In this document: positions 1 to 5,458 of the stretch, one piece after another
Position numbering within the stretch: the first letter of the stretch is position 1
Layout: every line of letters begins with the position of its first letter
Source: WHSM01 sp050701635
GTDB lineage: Bacteria > Actinomycetota > Actinomycetes > Mycobacteriales > Micromonosporaceae
NCBI GenBank assembly: GCA_050701635.1
Contig: JBOGDF010000290.1
Span: 1-7,087, forward strand
Length of the DNA: 7,087 nt
Direction of reading: 5' to 3'
Translations under genes and position numbers: made by a program
Notes under the pieces: generated by a model
Told to the model about the DNA's origin: nothing
The model's database searches: none
Seen by the model: the letters and a program-made list of their open reading frames with translations, nothing else

Positions 1-955
1 GGACGGTGTCGAAGGTGGTCCAGCTGGCGCCGCCGTCGGTGGACAGGTCGCTGCCGGTCGGGCCGACGGCGATCAGCGCGGCGGGCAGGCCGTACACCCA
101 GTCGACGCCCGAGCGGTAGCCGGCCGTGGCGCCGCCCGCCTGCCAGGTGGAGCCGTCGCGGGAGATGCCGGCCACCACGCCGGCGTCGGGAGCCAGGAAG
201 TCGCCGCCCACCGCCACACCCTGGACCGGGTTGCGGAACGCCAGCGAGTAGACCCCGGCGGTGTCGCCGGCGGGCAGCGGCGCGTCGGTGACTTCCCAGG
301 TCAGGCCGGCGTCGTGGGTGTGGAAGATCCGGGACGCGGCGCCGCCGGAGGCGAACCACGCGTCCCGCGCGCCGGCGGTGACCAGGCACGTACCGCTGGC
401 GGCGAAGCCGAATTCGCCGGCCACCGCGTCGGGCATCCCCGCGTCCGGCAGCACCGACCAGGTATGGCCGCCGTCCACAGTGGACAGAATTCGGAACTTG
501 CCGTCCACCGGGTCGCTCATCGCCAGCCCGCGCAGCCCACCCGGGAAGAAGTCCATGCAGTCGTAGAACGCGTGCGGGTCGTCGTTGACGAAGGCCAGCT
601 GCCACGACGTACCGCCGTCGTCGGTGGTGTAGATCCGGGACGCCTCACCCTCGCCGATGGCGAGCACGCTCGCCCGGCTCCCCGACGCCTCGATGTCGCG
701 GAACGCCATCCCGTCCGCGCCCGCGGGGCTGACGTCCTGCCAGGTCGCACCGCCGTCGGCGGTACGCCACACCCCGCCGCCGCTACCGCTCACCCACGCG
801 GTGTCGCGGTCCACCGCGGCCAGCCCACGGAACCCCTGCGTGGTGGAGACCGGCACCGGCTCCCAGGCCAGCGAACCGGACGGTGTGGCGTGTGCCCCGG
901 TAGCCGGAAGCACCAGTGGTACGGCGAGAGCCATCGCGACGGTGAGAAGGCGCAT
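1..955 (-). CDS. Secreted BNR/Ycf48-like beta-propeller protein, 3' end missing
   Basis: About 318 codons are visible; the frame runs off the left edge, so the C-terminus is missing. The N-terminus is a classical signal peptide: MRLL, a hydrophobic stretch, and an AHA cleavage motif near residue 23. The rest carries repeated Asp-box/BNR-type strands of the form S/T-x-D-G-G-x-T/S-W: TADGGATW (~64-71), TDDGGTSW (~110-117), TVDGGHTW (~158-165), THDAGLTW (~212-219), SRDGSTW (~264-270) and STDGGASW (~304-311). This spacing is typical of Ycf48-like/sialidase-like propellers, which actinobacterial annotation often names 'oxidoreductase' or 'WD40/YVTN/BNR-like'. No sialidase FRIP motif or catalytic residues are evident, so enzymatic activity is not supported; an extracellular binding or scaffold role is inference. 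The ATG at 955 is chosen because AGGG lies 8 nt upstream; an in-frame ATG at 991 would add 12 residues but lacks a ribosome-binding site. It is divergent from vapB with 75 nt between. Confidence 0.85.
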   Translation of the reverse strand, partial: MRLLTVAMALAVPLVLPATGAHATPSGSLAWEPVPVSTTQGFRGLAAVDRDTAWVSGSGGGVWRTADGGATWQDVSPAGADGMAFRDIEASGSRASVLAIGEGEASRIYTTDDGGTSWQLAFVNDDPHAFYDCMDFFPGGLRGLAMSDPVDGKFRILSTVDGGHTWSVLPDAGMPDAVAGEFGFAASGTCLVTAGARDAWFASGGAASRIFHTHDAGLTWEVTDAPLPAGDTAGVYSLAFRNPVQGVAVGGDFLAPDAGVVAGISRDGSTWQAGGATAGYRSGVDWVYGLPAALIAVGPTGSDLSTDGGASWTTFDTV

Positions 956-998
956 GCGCACACCCTGCCGTACGCATCGGCGGCTGTCCATTACCCGG

Positions 999-1031
999 GA
1001 AGCATGCTTCTGTCATGCTAGTGTCATGACA
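999..1031. promoter_or_regulatory. Candidate VapB operator: three CATG cores at 11-bp period
   Basis: The divergent gap contains a 12-bp palindrome GAAGCATGCTTC (999-1010), then TGTCATGCTA (1011-1020), then a 10-bp palindrome TGTCATGACA (1022-1031) that overlaps the vapB start codon. The CATG cores begin at 1003, 1014 and 1025, exactly one helical turn apart, and TGTCATG occurs twice 11 bp apart. Ribbon-helix-helix antitoxins bind short palindromic sites repeated on one DNA face and repress their own promoter, so this is the natural place for VapB or VapBC to bind. The repeats are seen directly; the binding is inferred. Confidence 0.5.
1019..1024 (+). promoter_or_regulatory. -10-like element TAGTGT of vapBC
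   Basis: TAGTGT fits the TANNNT form of actinobacterial -10 elements and ends 6 nt before the vapB ATG at 1031. There is no Shine-Dalgarno before that ATG, so transcription probably begins at or next to the start codon, giving a leaderless message. I see no convincing -35 hexamer. The element lies between the second and third CATG cores, so a bound repressor would cover it. Confidence 0.4.
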
Positions 1032-1264
1032 TGGCGACGCTACAGCTGAAGCACCTGGATGACGAGCTGCACGCCGCGCTGCGTGCGCGCGCCCGGGAGG
1101 AAGGCACCACACTGTCGGAGCTGGTGACCCGGATGATCCGGCGCGAGTTGGCGCGGCCGACCATGAACGCCTGGCTGGCGGAGGTACGCAAGCGCTCGAC
1201 CCACCCCGAGCTCGACACGTCAGCGTTGCTGGACGAGGTGAGGGACGACCTTGATCGTCGTTGA
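1031..1264 (+). CDS. vapB: VapB/FitA-like ribbon-helix-helix antitoxin
   Basis: This 77-residue protein starts with a FitA-like ribbon-helix-helix fold: a strand (MATLQLKHL, 1-9), helix one (DDELHAALRARAREEG) and helix two (TLSELVTRMIRREL). That is the usual form of small antitoxins that dimerise and bind DNA through the N-terminal strands. The remaining ~37 residues are charged (for example EVRKRSTHPELD and LLDEVRDDLDRR), as expected of a C-terminal tail that wraps around and blocks a PIN toxin. It overlaps the toxin gene by 14 nt, the common arrangement for translational coupling. No ribosome-binding site precedes the ATG; with TAGTGT 6 nt upstream, a leaderless mRNA is likely. Expected role: neutralise the VapC nuclease and repress the operon. 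The family call is firm; the precise subfamily (VapB or FitA) is not. Confidence 0.85.
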   Translation: MATLQLKHLDDELHAALRARAREEGTTLSELVTRMIRRELARPTMNAWLAEVRKRSTHPELDTSALLDEVRDDLDRR

Positions 1265-1640
1265 CGCCAGCGCGGCCGTCGAGCTGCTGCTGCGTACGCC
1301 CCGAGGAGAACAGGTCGCCGCACGACTCGAGGGCGAACACGCGGCCGCCCCCGAGCTGCTCGATGTCGAAGTCATCTCCGCGATGGCCCGGCTGCTCCGG
1401 GCACGGGCGATCAGCGAGGCCGATGCCGGCTCCGCGGTCGAGCTCCTGGAGCGGATGCCGCTGACCCGGGTCAGGCATGAGGTGCTTGATCAGCGGTCCT
1501 GGCAGTTGCGCGACCGGGTCAGGATCGCGGCTGCCTTCTACGTGGCCTGCAGCGAGCTGTTCCGGTCTCCCCTGCTGACCTGCGACCCGCGGTTAGCCCG
1601 GGCGGCGCTGCCCGGGACCGCGATGCTGCTGGTCAAGTAG
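1251..1640 (+). CDS. vapC: VapC-like PIN-domain toxin with one acidic residue missing
   Basis: This 129-residue protein has the PIN-domain layout of VapC ribonucleases, which cleave tRNA or rRNA with a metal-binding cluster of acidic residues. Visible are Asp5 in MIVVDASA, Glu40 in LLDVEVISA and Asp112 in LLTCDPRLARA, the usual VapC ending. The motif normally reading DAxYVALAE reads AAFYVACSE (94-102), so the third metal-binding Asp is Ala94. Activity may therefore be reduced or lost. I chose TTG at 1251 because it gives the canonical MIVVDASA start and is preceded by a purine-rich GAGGTGAGGG (1235-1244) inside vapB. The 14-nt overlap with vapB implies coupled translation. It converges on the MFS transporter gene with only 12 nt between the stop codons. 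The family is confident; toxicity is uncertain. Confidence 0.87.
   Translation: MIVVDASAAVELLLRTPRGEQVAARLEGEHAAAPELLDVEVISAMARLLRARAISEADAGSAVELLERMPLTRVRHEVLDQRSWQLRDRVRIAAAFYVACSELFRSPLLTCDPRLARAALPGTAMLLVK
1597..1616. terminator. GC hairpin at the vapC / MFS convergence
   Basis: CCCGGGC (1597-1603) and GCCCGGG (1610-1616) form a perfect 7-bp stem with a 6-nt loop. It lies inside the end of vapC and, read on the minus strand, about 36 nt past the MFS stop, a sensible site for terminating MFS transcripts. There is no T-tract, and such palindromes arise easily in GC-rich coding DNA, so this is a weak call. Confidence 0.25.
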
Positions 1641-1652
1641 CCGACTCCCATG

Positions 1653-2987
1653 TCAGTTGGTACGCACAGTCTGCCGTCCGGCGAGCGCGATGTCGTGGTC
1701 GGCGCGGCGGGCCCAGCGTCCGGACGCCCACCAGAACCAGGCGACGAGCACGGCGTACCCGACACAGACCCCGACCAGTACGGCGGGCGAGTGGCCGTCC
1801 TCCGGCAGCAGCAGCGCACCGCCGAACAACCCCAGTACGAAGCACAGGTTGAACGCCGTGTCGTTGACGCTGAACACCCAGCCGCGATGGTCGTCGTCGC
1901 ACTCCTGCTGGATCGCGGTGTCGACCACGATCTTCGTACCCTGCGAGGCGATGTTGATCACGAACACCGCCGCCACCAGCAGGATCGGCCGGTACGGCAG
2001 CCCGAACGCCAGCACCGACACCCCGACCGCGGCGAGCACCACCGTGATCCAGGCGCGGCCACCGATCCGTCTCGTCACGATCGGCGTCACCACCGCGGCC
2101 AGCAGCGACCCGGCGGCCCCCGCGATCACCACCTGACCCAGCCCGGCGATCGAGGAGGAGAAGTCGTCCCCGGTGGTGAAGTAGTTGCGGTAGAGCAGCA
2201 GTACGCCGATCGCGAGCACGCCGTACAGCCCGCGGTGTACGGCCTGCGCCACCAGCGGGTACGCCGCGCCGCCCCGCTGCCCCAGGTGTACGAACCCGGC
2301 GACCATGCCGCGGGCCACGTCCACCATTTCGCCGACGACACCGCGGTGCCGGGGCGCGTGATCGGGGCCCAGGTGCTGCGGCGTGAACGAATACCGCGCC
2401 ACCAGGGCGGCCACCACGTACCCGATCACGGCCACCATCGCGATCGCGCCGTAGCTGTGGTAGCTGGCGCCGATCCACTGCTGCAGCAGCGCGGCCCCGC
2501 CCAGGCCGAGCGAGAAGCAGATTGTGCCGAAGGTGGTCGAGACCGCGTTGGCGGTGACCAGCCGGCCCTCCTCGACCACGTGCGGCAGCGACGCCGACAG
2601 GCACGCCAGCACGAACCGGTTCACCGCGATCACCAGCAGCGCGAACAGCACGAAGAGCCCGTTCTCGTTGCCGTACCAGATCAGCAGAGCGGCGGGGACC
2701 ACGAACCCGGCGCGCAGCAGATCGGCCTTGAACAGGATGTTCCGGCGACTCCACCGGTCCAGGAAGACACCGACATAAGGACCCAGCAGGGAGTAGGGCA
2801 GCAGCAGCACCGCGAACCCGATCGCGATCGCCAGCCCGCTGGCGCCCTGCTCCGGGTTGAACAGCAGGCTGCCGGCCAGCCCGGCCTGGAAAAAACCATC
2901 GGCTCCCTGGCTCGCCAGGCGTACCCACAGAAGTTTGCGGAAGCCCCGGCTCGTGACGATGGCGCGCAGGTCGCCGTTGCGGATCAC
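1653..2987 (-). CDS. MFS transporter, substrate unknown
   Basis: This 444-residue protein consists largely of hydrophobic helices (about 12 membrane segments expected) and has the length of a typical major facilitator. The loop after helix two reads GVFLDRWSRR (73-82), matching MFS motif A (GxLxDRxGRR). A long, partly charged loop around 203-245 (with PQHLGPDHAPRHRG) separates the two halves. The second half contains VDTAIQQECDDDHRGWVFS (355-373), a pattern I associate with actinobacterial MFS_3-like exporters. It presumably acts in the cytoplasmic membrane as a proton-coupled exporter; drug efflux is one possibility, but the substrate cannot be read from the sequence. The GTG at 2987 has no good ribosome-binding site but a TAGGCT hexamer 7 nt upstream. 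The gene lies 49 nt downstream of the methyltransferase on the same strand, so cotranscription is possible. It converges on vapC. Confidence 0.88.
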   Translation of the reverse strand: MIRNGDLRAIVTSRGFRKLLWVRLASQGADGFFQAGLAGSLLFNPEQGASGLAIAIGFAVLLLPYSLLGPYVGVFLDRWSRRNILFKADLLRAGFVVPAALLIWYGNENGLFVLFALLVIAVNRFVLACLSASLPHVVEEGRLVTANAVSTTFGTICFSLGLGGAALLQQWIGASYHSYGAIAMVAVIGYVVAALVARYSFTPQHLGPDHAPRHRGVVGEMVDVARGMVAGFVHLGQRGGAAYPLVAQAVHRGLYGVLAIGVLLLYRNYFTTGDDFSSSIAGLGQVVIAGAAGSLLAAVVTPIVTRRIGGRAWITVVLAAVGVSVLAFGLPYRPILLVAAVFVINIASQGTKIVVDTAIQQECDDDHRGWVFSVNDTAFNLCFVLGLFGGALLLPEDGHSPAVLVGVCVGYAVLVAWFWWASGRWARRADHDIALAGRQTVRTN

Positions 2988-2994
2988 GTCGCTC

Positions 2995-3000
2995 AGCCTA
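2995..3000 (-). promoter_or_regulatory. -10-like element TAGGCT of the MFS gene
   Basis: Read on the minus strand, TAGGCT ends 7 nt before the GTG start at 2987. The same hexamer precedes the neighbouring methyltransferase gene. No clear -35 is visible. It suggests the transporter may have its own leaderless transcript in addition to read-through from the methyltransferase. Confidence 0.33.
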
Positions 3001-3036
3001 CGGCGGTACGCCCACCCCCGCGCCGCGGGTTACGGC

Positions 3037-3813
3037 TCAGCTGCGCCGCGCCACGATCCACCGCGCACGCGGTCGGTGCCGCCACTCACCGGCCGGCGCG
3101 AGCCGCAGGAACTCCGCCCGCAACGGGCGCATCCCGGCCTCACCGCGCCGCAGCGCCATCGCCCGCAACGAGCCCCCGGTGGTCATCGCGGTCCACAGCG
3201 TCTCCGGGTCCGGATGGCTCATCGGGTACGCCGTCACTTCGTCGCGCAGCAGCGCGCCACCCGCCCCGGCGACCACGTCCGCGAGGCCGGCCTCCCAGTC
3301 CGGCCCGGCCTTGCTGCGCTCCCCTTCGAGCACCCGGTCCAGCAGCGCGAACGGCCCCTCTTCCTCCACCCGGTACGGCCAGAACATCACCGACAGCAGC
3401 CCGCCGGTACGCAGCGCCCCGACCCAGTTGGCCAGCGCCGCCGCGGGGTCCGGAAGCTGCTGCAGCCCGAACACCGACACCAGCCCGGCGTGCTCGCCGC
3501 CGAGCGCGGTGGCGTCCCCTTGAACCAGGCTGACCCGGGGGTGGCCGGCGGCGCGTTCCCGGGCCAACTCGAGCATGCCGGCGGAGAGGTCGACGCCGAC
3601 GATCTCCCGCTCCGGGTACGCCCGCAGCAGCGCCGGGAGCTCGGGGAACGTACCGCAGCACGGCACCACGATCGGCCCGTCCGGCAGCTCCCCCGCCAGC
3701 GCGTCCACCGCCGCCGACACCCACGGCGCGAACCGCGGTACGAAGTACCGCTCGTACTCCCGGGCCGCCTCGTCCCAGGCACGGGCCAGCACAGAAAATC
3801 GGTCAGCATCCAT
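3037..3813 (-). CDS. Class I SAM-dependent methyltransferase, substrate unknown
   Basis: This 258-residue protein has the Rossmann-type methyltransferase core. The SAM-binding region runs from ~47: IVVPCCGTFPEL (48-59) occupies the place of the glycine-rich motif I, IVGVDLSAGMLELAR (71-85) holds the acidic Asp75 that normally contacts the ribose, and VQGDATALG (97-105) gives the adenine-side Asp100. FGLQQLPDP (115-123) matches the HxLPDP-like motif of UbiE-type enzymes, and LRTGGLLSVMF (134-144) is the usual strand after 'L.pGG.l'. Motif I is unusual: the acidic D/E-x-G-x-G is replaced by P-C-C-G-T. A small-molecule substrate is likely for this fold type but not identifiable. The ATG at 3813 is preceded by TAGGCT and no ribosome-binding site. 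It is divergent from the helical-protein gene (48-nt gap) and upstream of the MFS gene on the same strand. Confidence 0.85.
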   Translation of the reverse strand: MDADRFSVLARAWDEAAREYERYFVPRFAPWVSAAVDALAGELPDGPIVVPCCGTFPELPALLRAYPEREIVGVDLSAGMLELARERAAGHPRVSLVQGDATALGGEHAGLVSVFGLQQLPDPAAALANWVGALRTGGLLSVMFWPYRVEEEGPFALLDRVLEGERSKAGPDWEAGLADVVAGAGGALLRDEVTAYPMSHPDPETLWTAMTTGGSLRAMALRRGEAGMRPLRAEFLRLAPAGEWRHRPRARWIVARRS

Positions 3814-3822
3814 AGTGCGGCT

Positions 3823-3828
3823 AGCCTA
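3823..3828 (-). promoter_or_regulatory. -10-like element TAGGCT of the methyltransferase gene
   Basis: On the minus strand TAGGCT ends 9 nt before the ATG at 3813, so the transcript would start within a few bases of the start codon. It sits in two overlapping 8-bp palindromes, GGCTAGCC (3819-3826) and GCCTAGGC (3824-3831), which could also be a repressor site. No -35 consensus is visible. Confidence 0.35.
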
Positions 3829-3849
3829 GGCCGTGGCCGGCGGGAGCCA

Positions 3850-3855
3850 TACACT
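3850..3855 (+). promoter_or_regulatory. -10-like element TACACT of the helical-protein/RDD unit
   Basis: TACACT fits TANNNT and ends 6 nt before the GTG at 3862; no Shine-Dalgarno lies between. This supports both the chosen start and a leaderless message. It lies 22 nt from the oppositely directed TAGGCT of the methyltransferase gene, so the two promoters share the 48-nt gap. Confidence 0.38.
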
Positions 3856-3861
3856 CCGCGC

Positions 3862-4449
3862 GTGGACCTGACTGAACTCTTCGGTGGACTCGACGCCGAC
3901 GACGCGAAGAAGCTGCTGGCGCTCGCCAAAGGGCTGCCCGACAACGCGCTGGGGCTGCTGGGTCAGCTGCCGGGCGTACTGTCCAAACTCGGTGACGGGC
4001 TGGCGCAGGCCGGAGAGCAGGCCGGCAAGGCGGCCGGCGCGCTTGTCGGCCAGGACGGCAAGGGCGGCGCGAAGCAGGCGCTGGCCAACGGCGCCGCCAC
4101 CATGACCTCCGCCAAGGAGCAGCTCACCAAGGCCGCGGAGATGATGGCCGCCACCGCCGCCGACTTCACCGCGATCGGGATCCCGACGGTAGCGCCGACG
4201 TTCACCAAGGTCGCCGGACTGAGCGTGGTGTCCGGTGTGGAGGTCGGCAGCAGCAAACCCCTCGCCGGCCCGGCGAAGCGGCTCAGCGACGGCGTAGCGA
4301 CGGTGACCAACGTGGCCGGTGACCTGGAATCGCTGTCCGGCAGTCTGCGGGAGCTCTCCGACATCCTCGGTACGGTCGGCGAAGCCCTCAGCGGCCTCGG
4401 CACCCGGCTCGCCGACTCCGGCGGCACGGTGCGTTCCCTGGTCGACTGA
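3862..4449 (+). CDS. Alanine-rich helical protein of unknown function
   Basis: I do not recognise this 195-residue protein. It has no signal peptide, no membrane segment, no Cys, Trp or Tyr, and only three Phe. The N-terminal part (1-60) contains leucine-rich amphipathic helices (LGLLGQLPGVLSKLGDGL), followed by a Gly/Lys linker (~63-72), a second helix (MTSAKEQLTKAAEMMAATAA, 81-100), and a short beta-like section (IGIPTVAPTFTKVAGLSVVS, 105-124). It ends in a long helix with regular hydrophobic spacing (SDGVATVTNVAGDLESLSGS onward, ~142-194) that could form a coiled coil. The frame is open for about 1 kb upstream, but the GTG at 3862 is favoured by the TACACT element 6 nt before it and by avoiding overlap with the methyltransferase. 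It ends 4 nt before the RDD membrane protein gene, so the two are probably coupled and may form a cytoplasmic/membrane pair (inference). Confidence 0.75.
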   Translation: MDLTELFGGLDADDAKKLLALAKGLPDNALGLLGQLPGVLSKLGDGLAQAGEQAGKAAGALVGQDGKGGAKQALANGAATMTSAKEQLTKAAEMMAATAADFTAIGIPTVAPTFTKVAGLSVVSGVEVGSSKPLAGPAKRLSDGVATVTNVAGDLESLSGSLRELSDILGTVGEALSGLGTRLADSGGTVRSLVD

Positions 4450-4453
4450 CCGC

Positions 4454-5227
4454 GTGTACGGCCAGCCGCAGTTCGGGTACGGCGCCGGCTTCACCCCCCA
4501 GATGATGCCGGACCGCTCGCCCCAGACCGTTCCGCTGATCCAGCGGCTGTGCGGCTGGGGCGTCGACGCCGGTGTGCTGGTGCTCGTCGCGTTGGCGCTG
4601 GCGATCTTCACGTACGAGCGGATCGCCACCCTGGTCGCGGGCACTACCGCGCTGCACGGCGAGGACGTGTGGCAGCTGATCACCTCCGGCGGCGATCTGG
4701 GCGGCGCCGCCTCCACCGCCGGCGCCCTGGTGTGGGCCGCCGCGGTGAACGCGGTGACTCGGGCGTTCGTCGCGCTGGTGCTGATCCAGTTCGTCTACCA
4801 GTTCGTCGCGCTGGCGTGGACCGGTCGTACGCCCGGCAAGCTGGTCGTCGACACTCGGGTGGCGGCGCCGGGGCGTACCCGGGGCATCGGGGTGGGCCGG
4901 GCCGCGGGCCGGGCGGCGGTCACCACCGTCGCCGACACCGGCCTGTTCGCGCTCGCCTGCTGCCTGTTGGTACGCGGCTGGTGGCTGGCGGCGGTGCTGT
5001 GCTGGATGCTCGCGGTGGTCGGGTTCTGGGCGCAGGTGGTGCCGATCCTCGGACGCGACCGCCGTACGCTGGCCGATCGCATCGCCGGCACGACGGTGGT
5101 CCCGGGCGGCGTCTACCAGGCCGTCGCCGACCACGGTCTACAGCTCGCCAGCGAGCGCAGCCGGGCACTGCTTGCCAGCGAGCGCGGCCAGGCCCTGCTG
5201 CGCAAGCTCCGCCAGCGCGACAGCTGA
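4454..5227 (+). CDS. RDD-family integral membrane protein
   Basis: This 257-residue protein has the hallmarks of the RDD family. IQRLCGWGVDAGVLVLVAL (29-47) holds the first-helix Arg31 and Asp38, WTGRTPGKLVVDTRV (122-136) is the typical GxTPGKxxxxxRV segment, and RRTLADRIAGTTVV (203-216) is the usual closing L-x-D-R-x-x-G-T-x-V. Membrane helices are evident around 38-55, 89-121 and 157-200. A short Gly/Pro/Tyr-rich N-terminus precedes the first helix. The C-terminus carries a 9-residue tandem repeat (ASERSRALL then ASERGQALL, 232-249). RDD proteins are poorly characterised; some have been linked to ion transport, but nothing here shows a substrate. The GTG at 4454 follows the previous stop by 4 nt with no strong ribosome-binding site, so translation is probably coupled. 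The frame extends upstream inside the preceding gene, but those starts would overlap it by more than 100 nt. Confidence 0.87.
   Translation: MYGQPQFGYGAGFTPQMMPDRSPQTVPLIQRLCGWGVDAGVLVLVALALAIFTYERIATLVAGTTALHGEDVWQLITSGGDLGGAASTAGALVWAAAVNAVTRAFVALVLIQFVYQFVALAWTGRTPGKLVVDTRVAAPGRTRGIGVGRAAGRAAVTTVADTGLFALACCLLVRGWWLAAVLCWMLAVVGFWAQVVPILGRDRRTLADRIAGTTVVPGGVYQAVADHGLQLASERSRALLASERGQALLRKLRQRDS
5147..5200 (+). repeat. 27-bp tandem duplication in the RDD gene
   Basis: Copies at 5147-5173 and 5174-5200 match at 23 of 27 positions and share an identical GCCAGCGAGCGC block. They encode ASERSRALL and ASERGQALL in the cytoplasmic-looking C-terminal tail. The unit length, nine codons, keeps the frame. 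Confidence 0.7.
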
Positions 5228-5237
5228 GTCTCAGCTG
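5221..5237. terminator. Hairpin containing both convergent stop codons
   Basis: CAGCTGA (5221-5227) and TCAGCTG (5231-5237) form a perfect 7-bp stem with a 3-nt loop. It contains the TGA of the RDD gene and, on the opposite strand, the TGA of the FmdB-like gene, so the converging genes end within one symmetric element. It may act as a small bidirectional terminator, although there is no T-tract on either side. Confidence 0.4.
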
Positions 5238-5452
5238 CAGCAGCCGCCGCCGCAGCATCCGCCACCGCCGGCCGGGGCCTCGGCCGGCTGGGCGCCGCCG
5301 CTCGCGGAGCCTCCGAGCGCCACGGTGGTGAGCAGCTTGACGGTGTCGGCGTGGCCCTGCGGGCAGGTCGCCGGATCACCGGACTGGCTCATCGTGCGCT
5401 GCAGCTCGAAGATCTCGGTGCAGGAACGGCAGCGGTACGCGTACGTCGGCAT
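5231..5452 (-). CDS. FmdB-family zinc-ribbon protein
   Basis: This 73-residue protein begins MPTYAYRCRSC, the signature start of FmdB-type putative regulatory proteins (FmdB was named from formamidase gene clusters). Cys8 and Cys11 form the first zinc knuckle; the second reads CPQGH (30-34), with Cys30 and probably His34 in place of the usual CPxCG, a variant I associate with actinobacterial members. The middle contains DTVKLLTTVALGG, followed by an Ala/Pro/Gly linker and a Cys-rich tail GGGGCCGGGCCS with four Cys in the last six residues. The tail could bind an additional metal (inference). The cellular role is unknown. Start chosen at 5452 because MPTYxYxC is conserved; the open frame continues upstream but would only add non-homologous residues. 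GATAAT ends 6 nt before the ATG. It is convergent with the RDD gene (3 nt between stops) and divergent from the membrane protein at 5490. Confidence 0.9.
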   Translation of the reverse strand: MPTYAYRCRSCTEIFELQRTMSQSGDPATCPQGHADTVKLLTTVALGGSASGGAQPAEAPAGGGGCCGGGCCS

Positions 5453-5458
5453 GCCACC

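Noticed and set aside
956..991. Upstream ATG at 991 for the secreted propeller protein
   Set aside because: It is in frame and would give a signal peptide with more basic residues, but no ribosome-binding site precedes it, whereas the ATG at 955 has AGGG 8 nt upstream. It remains possible.
3011..3029. Near-palindrome between the methyltransferase and MFS genes as a terminator
   Set aside because: The stem is only 5 bp (CCCGC/GCGGG) with no T-tract, too weak to list as a feature.
1650..3533. A long open frame on the plus strand antisense to the MFS and methyltransferase genes
   Set aside because: It is rich in Arg, Pro, Gln and His, has no recognisable domain or membrane pattern, and mirrors the minus-strand genes. 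This is the usual GC-rich shadow.
2857..3861. N-terminal extension of the helical protein by about 335 codons
   Set aside because: The extension is antisense to the whole methyltransferase gene and reads as low-complexity Arg/Pro sequence. The GTG at 3862 has a -10-like element at the right distance.
4319..4453. Earlier start for the RDD protein
   Set aside because: It would overlap the preceding gene by 131 nt and adds sequence unlike an RDD N-terminus.
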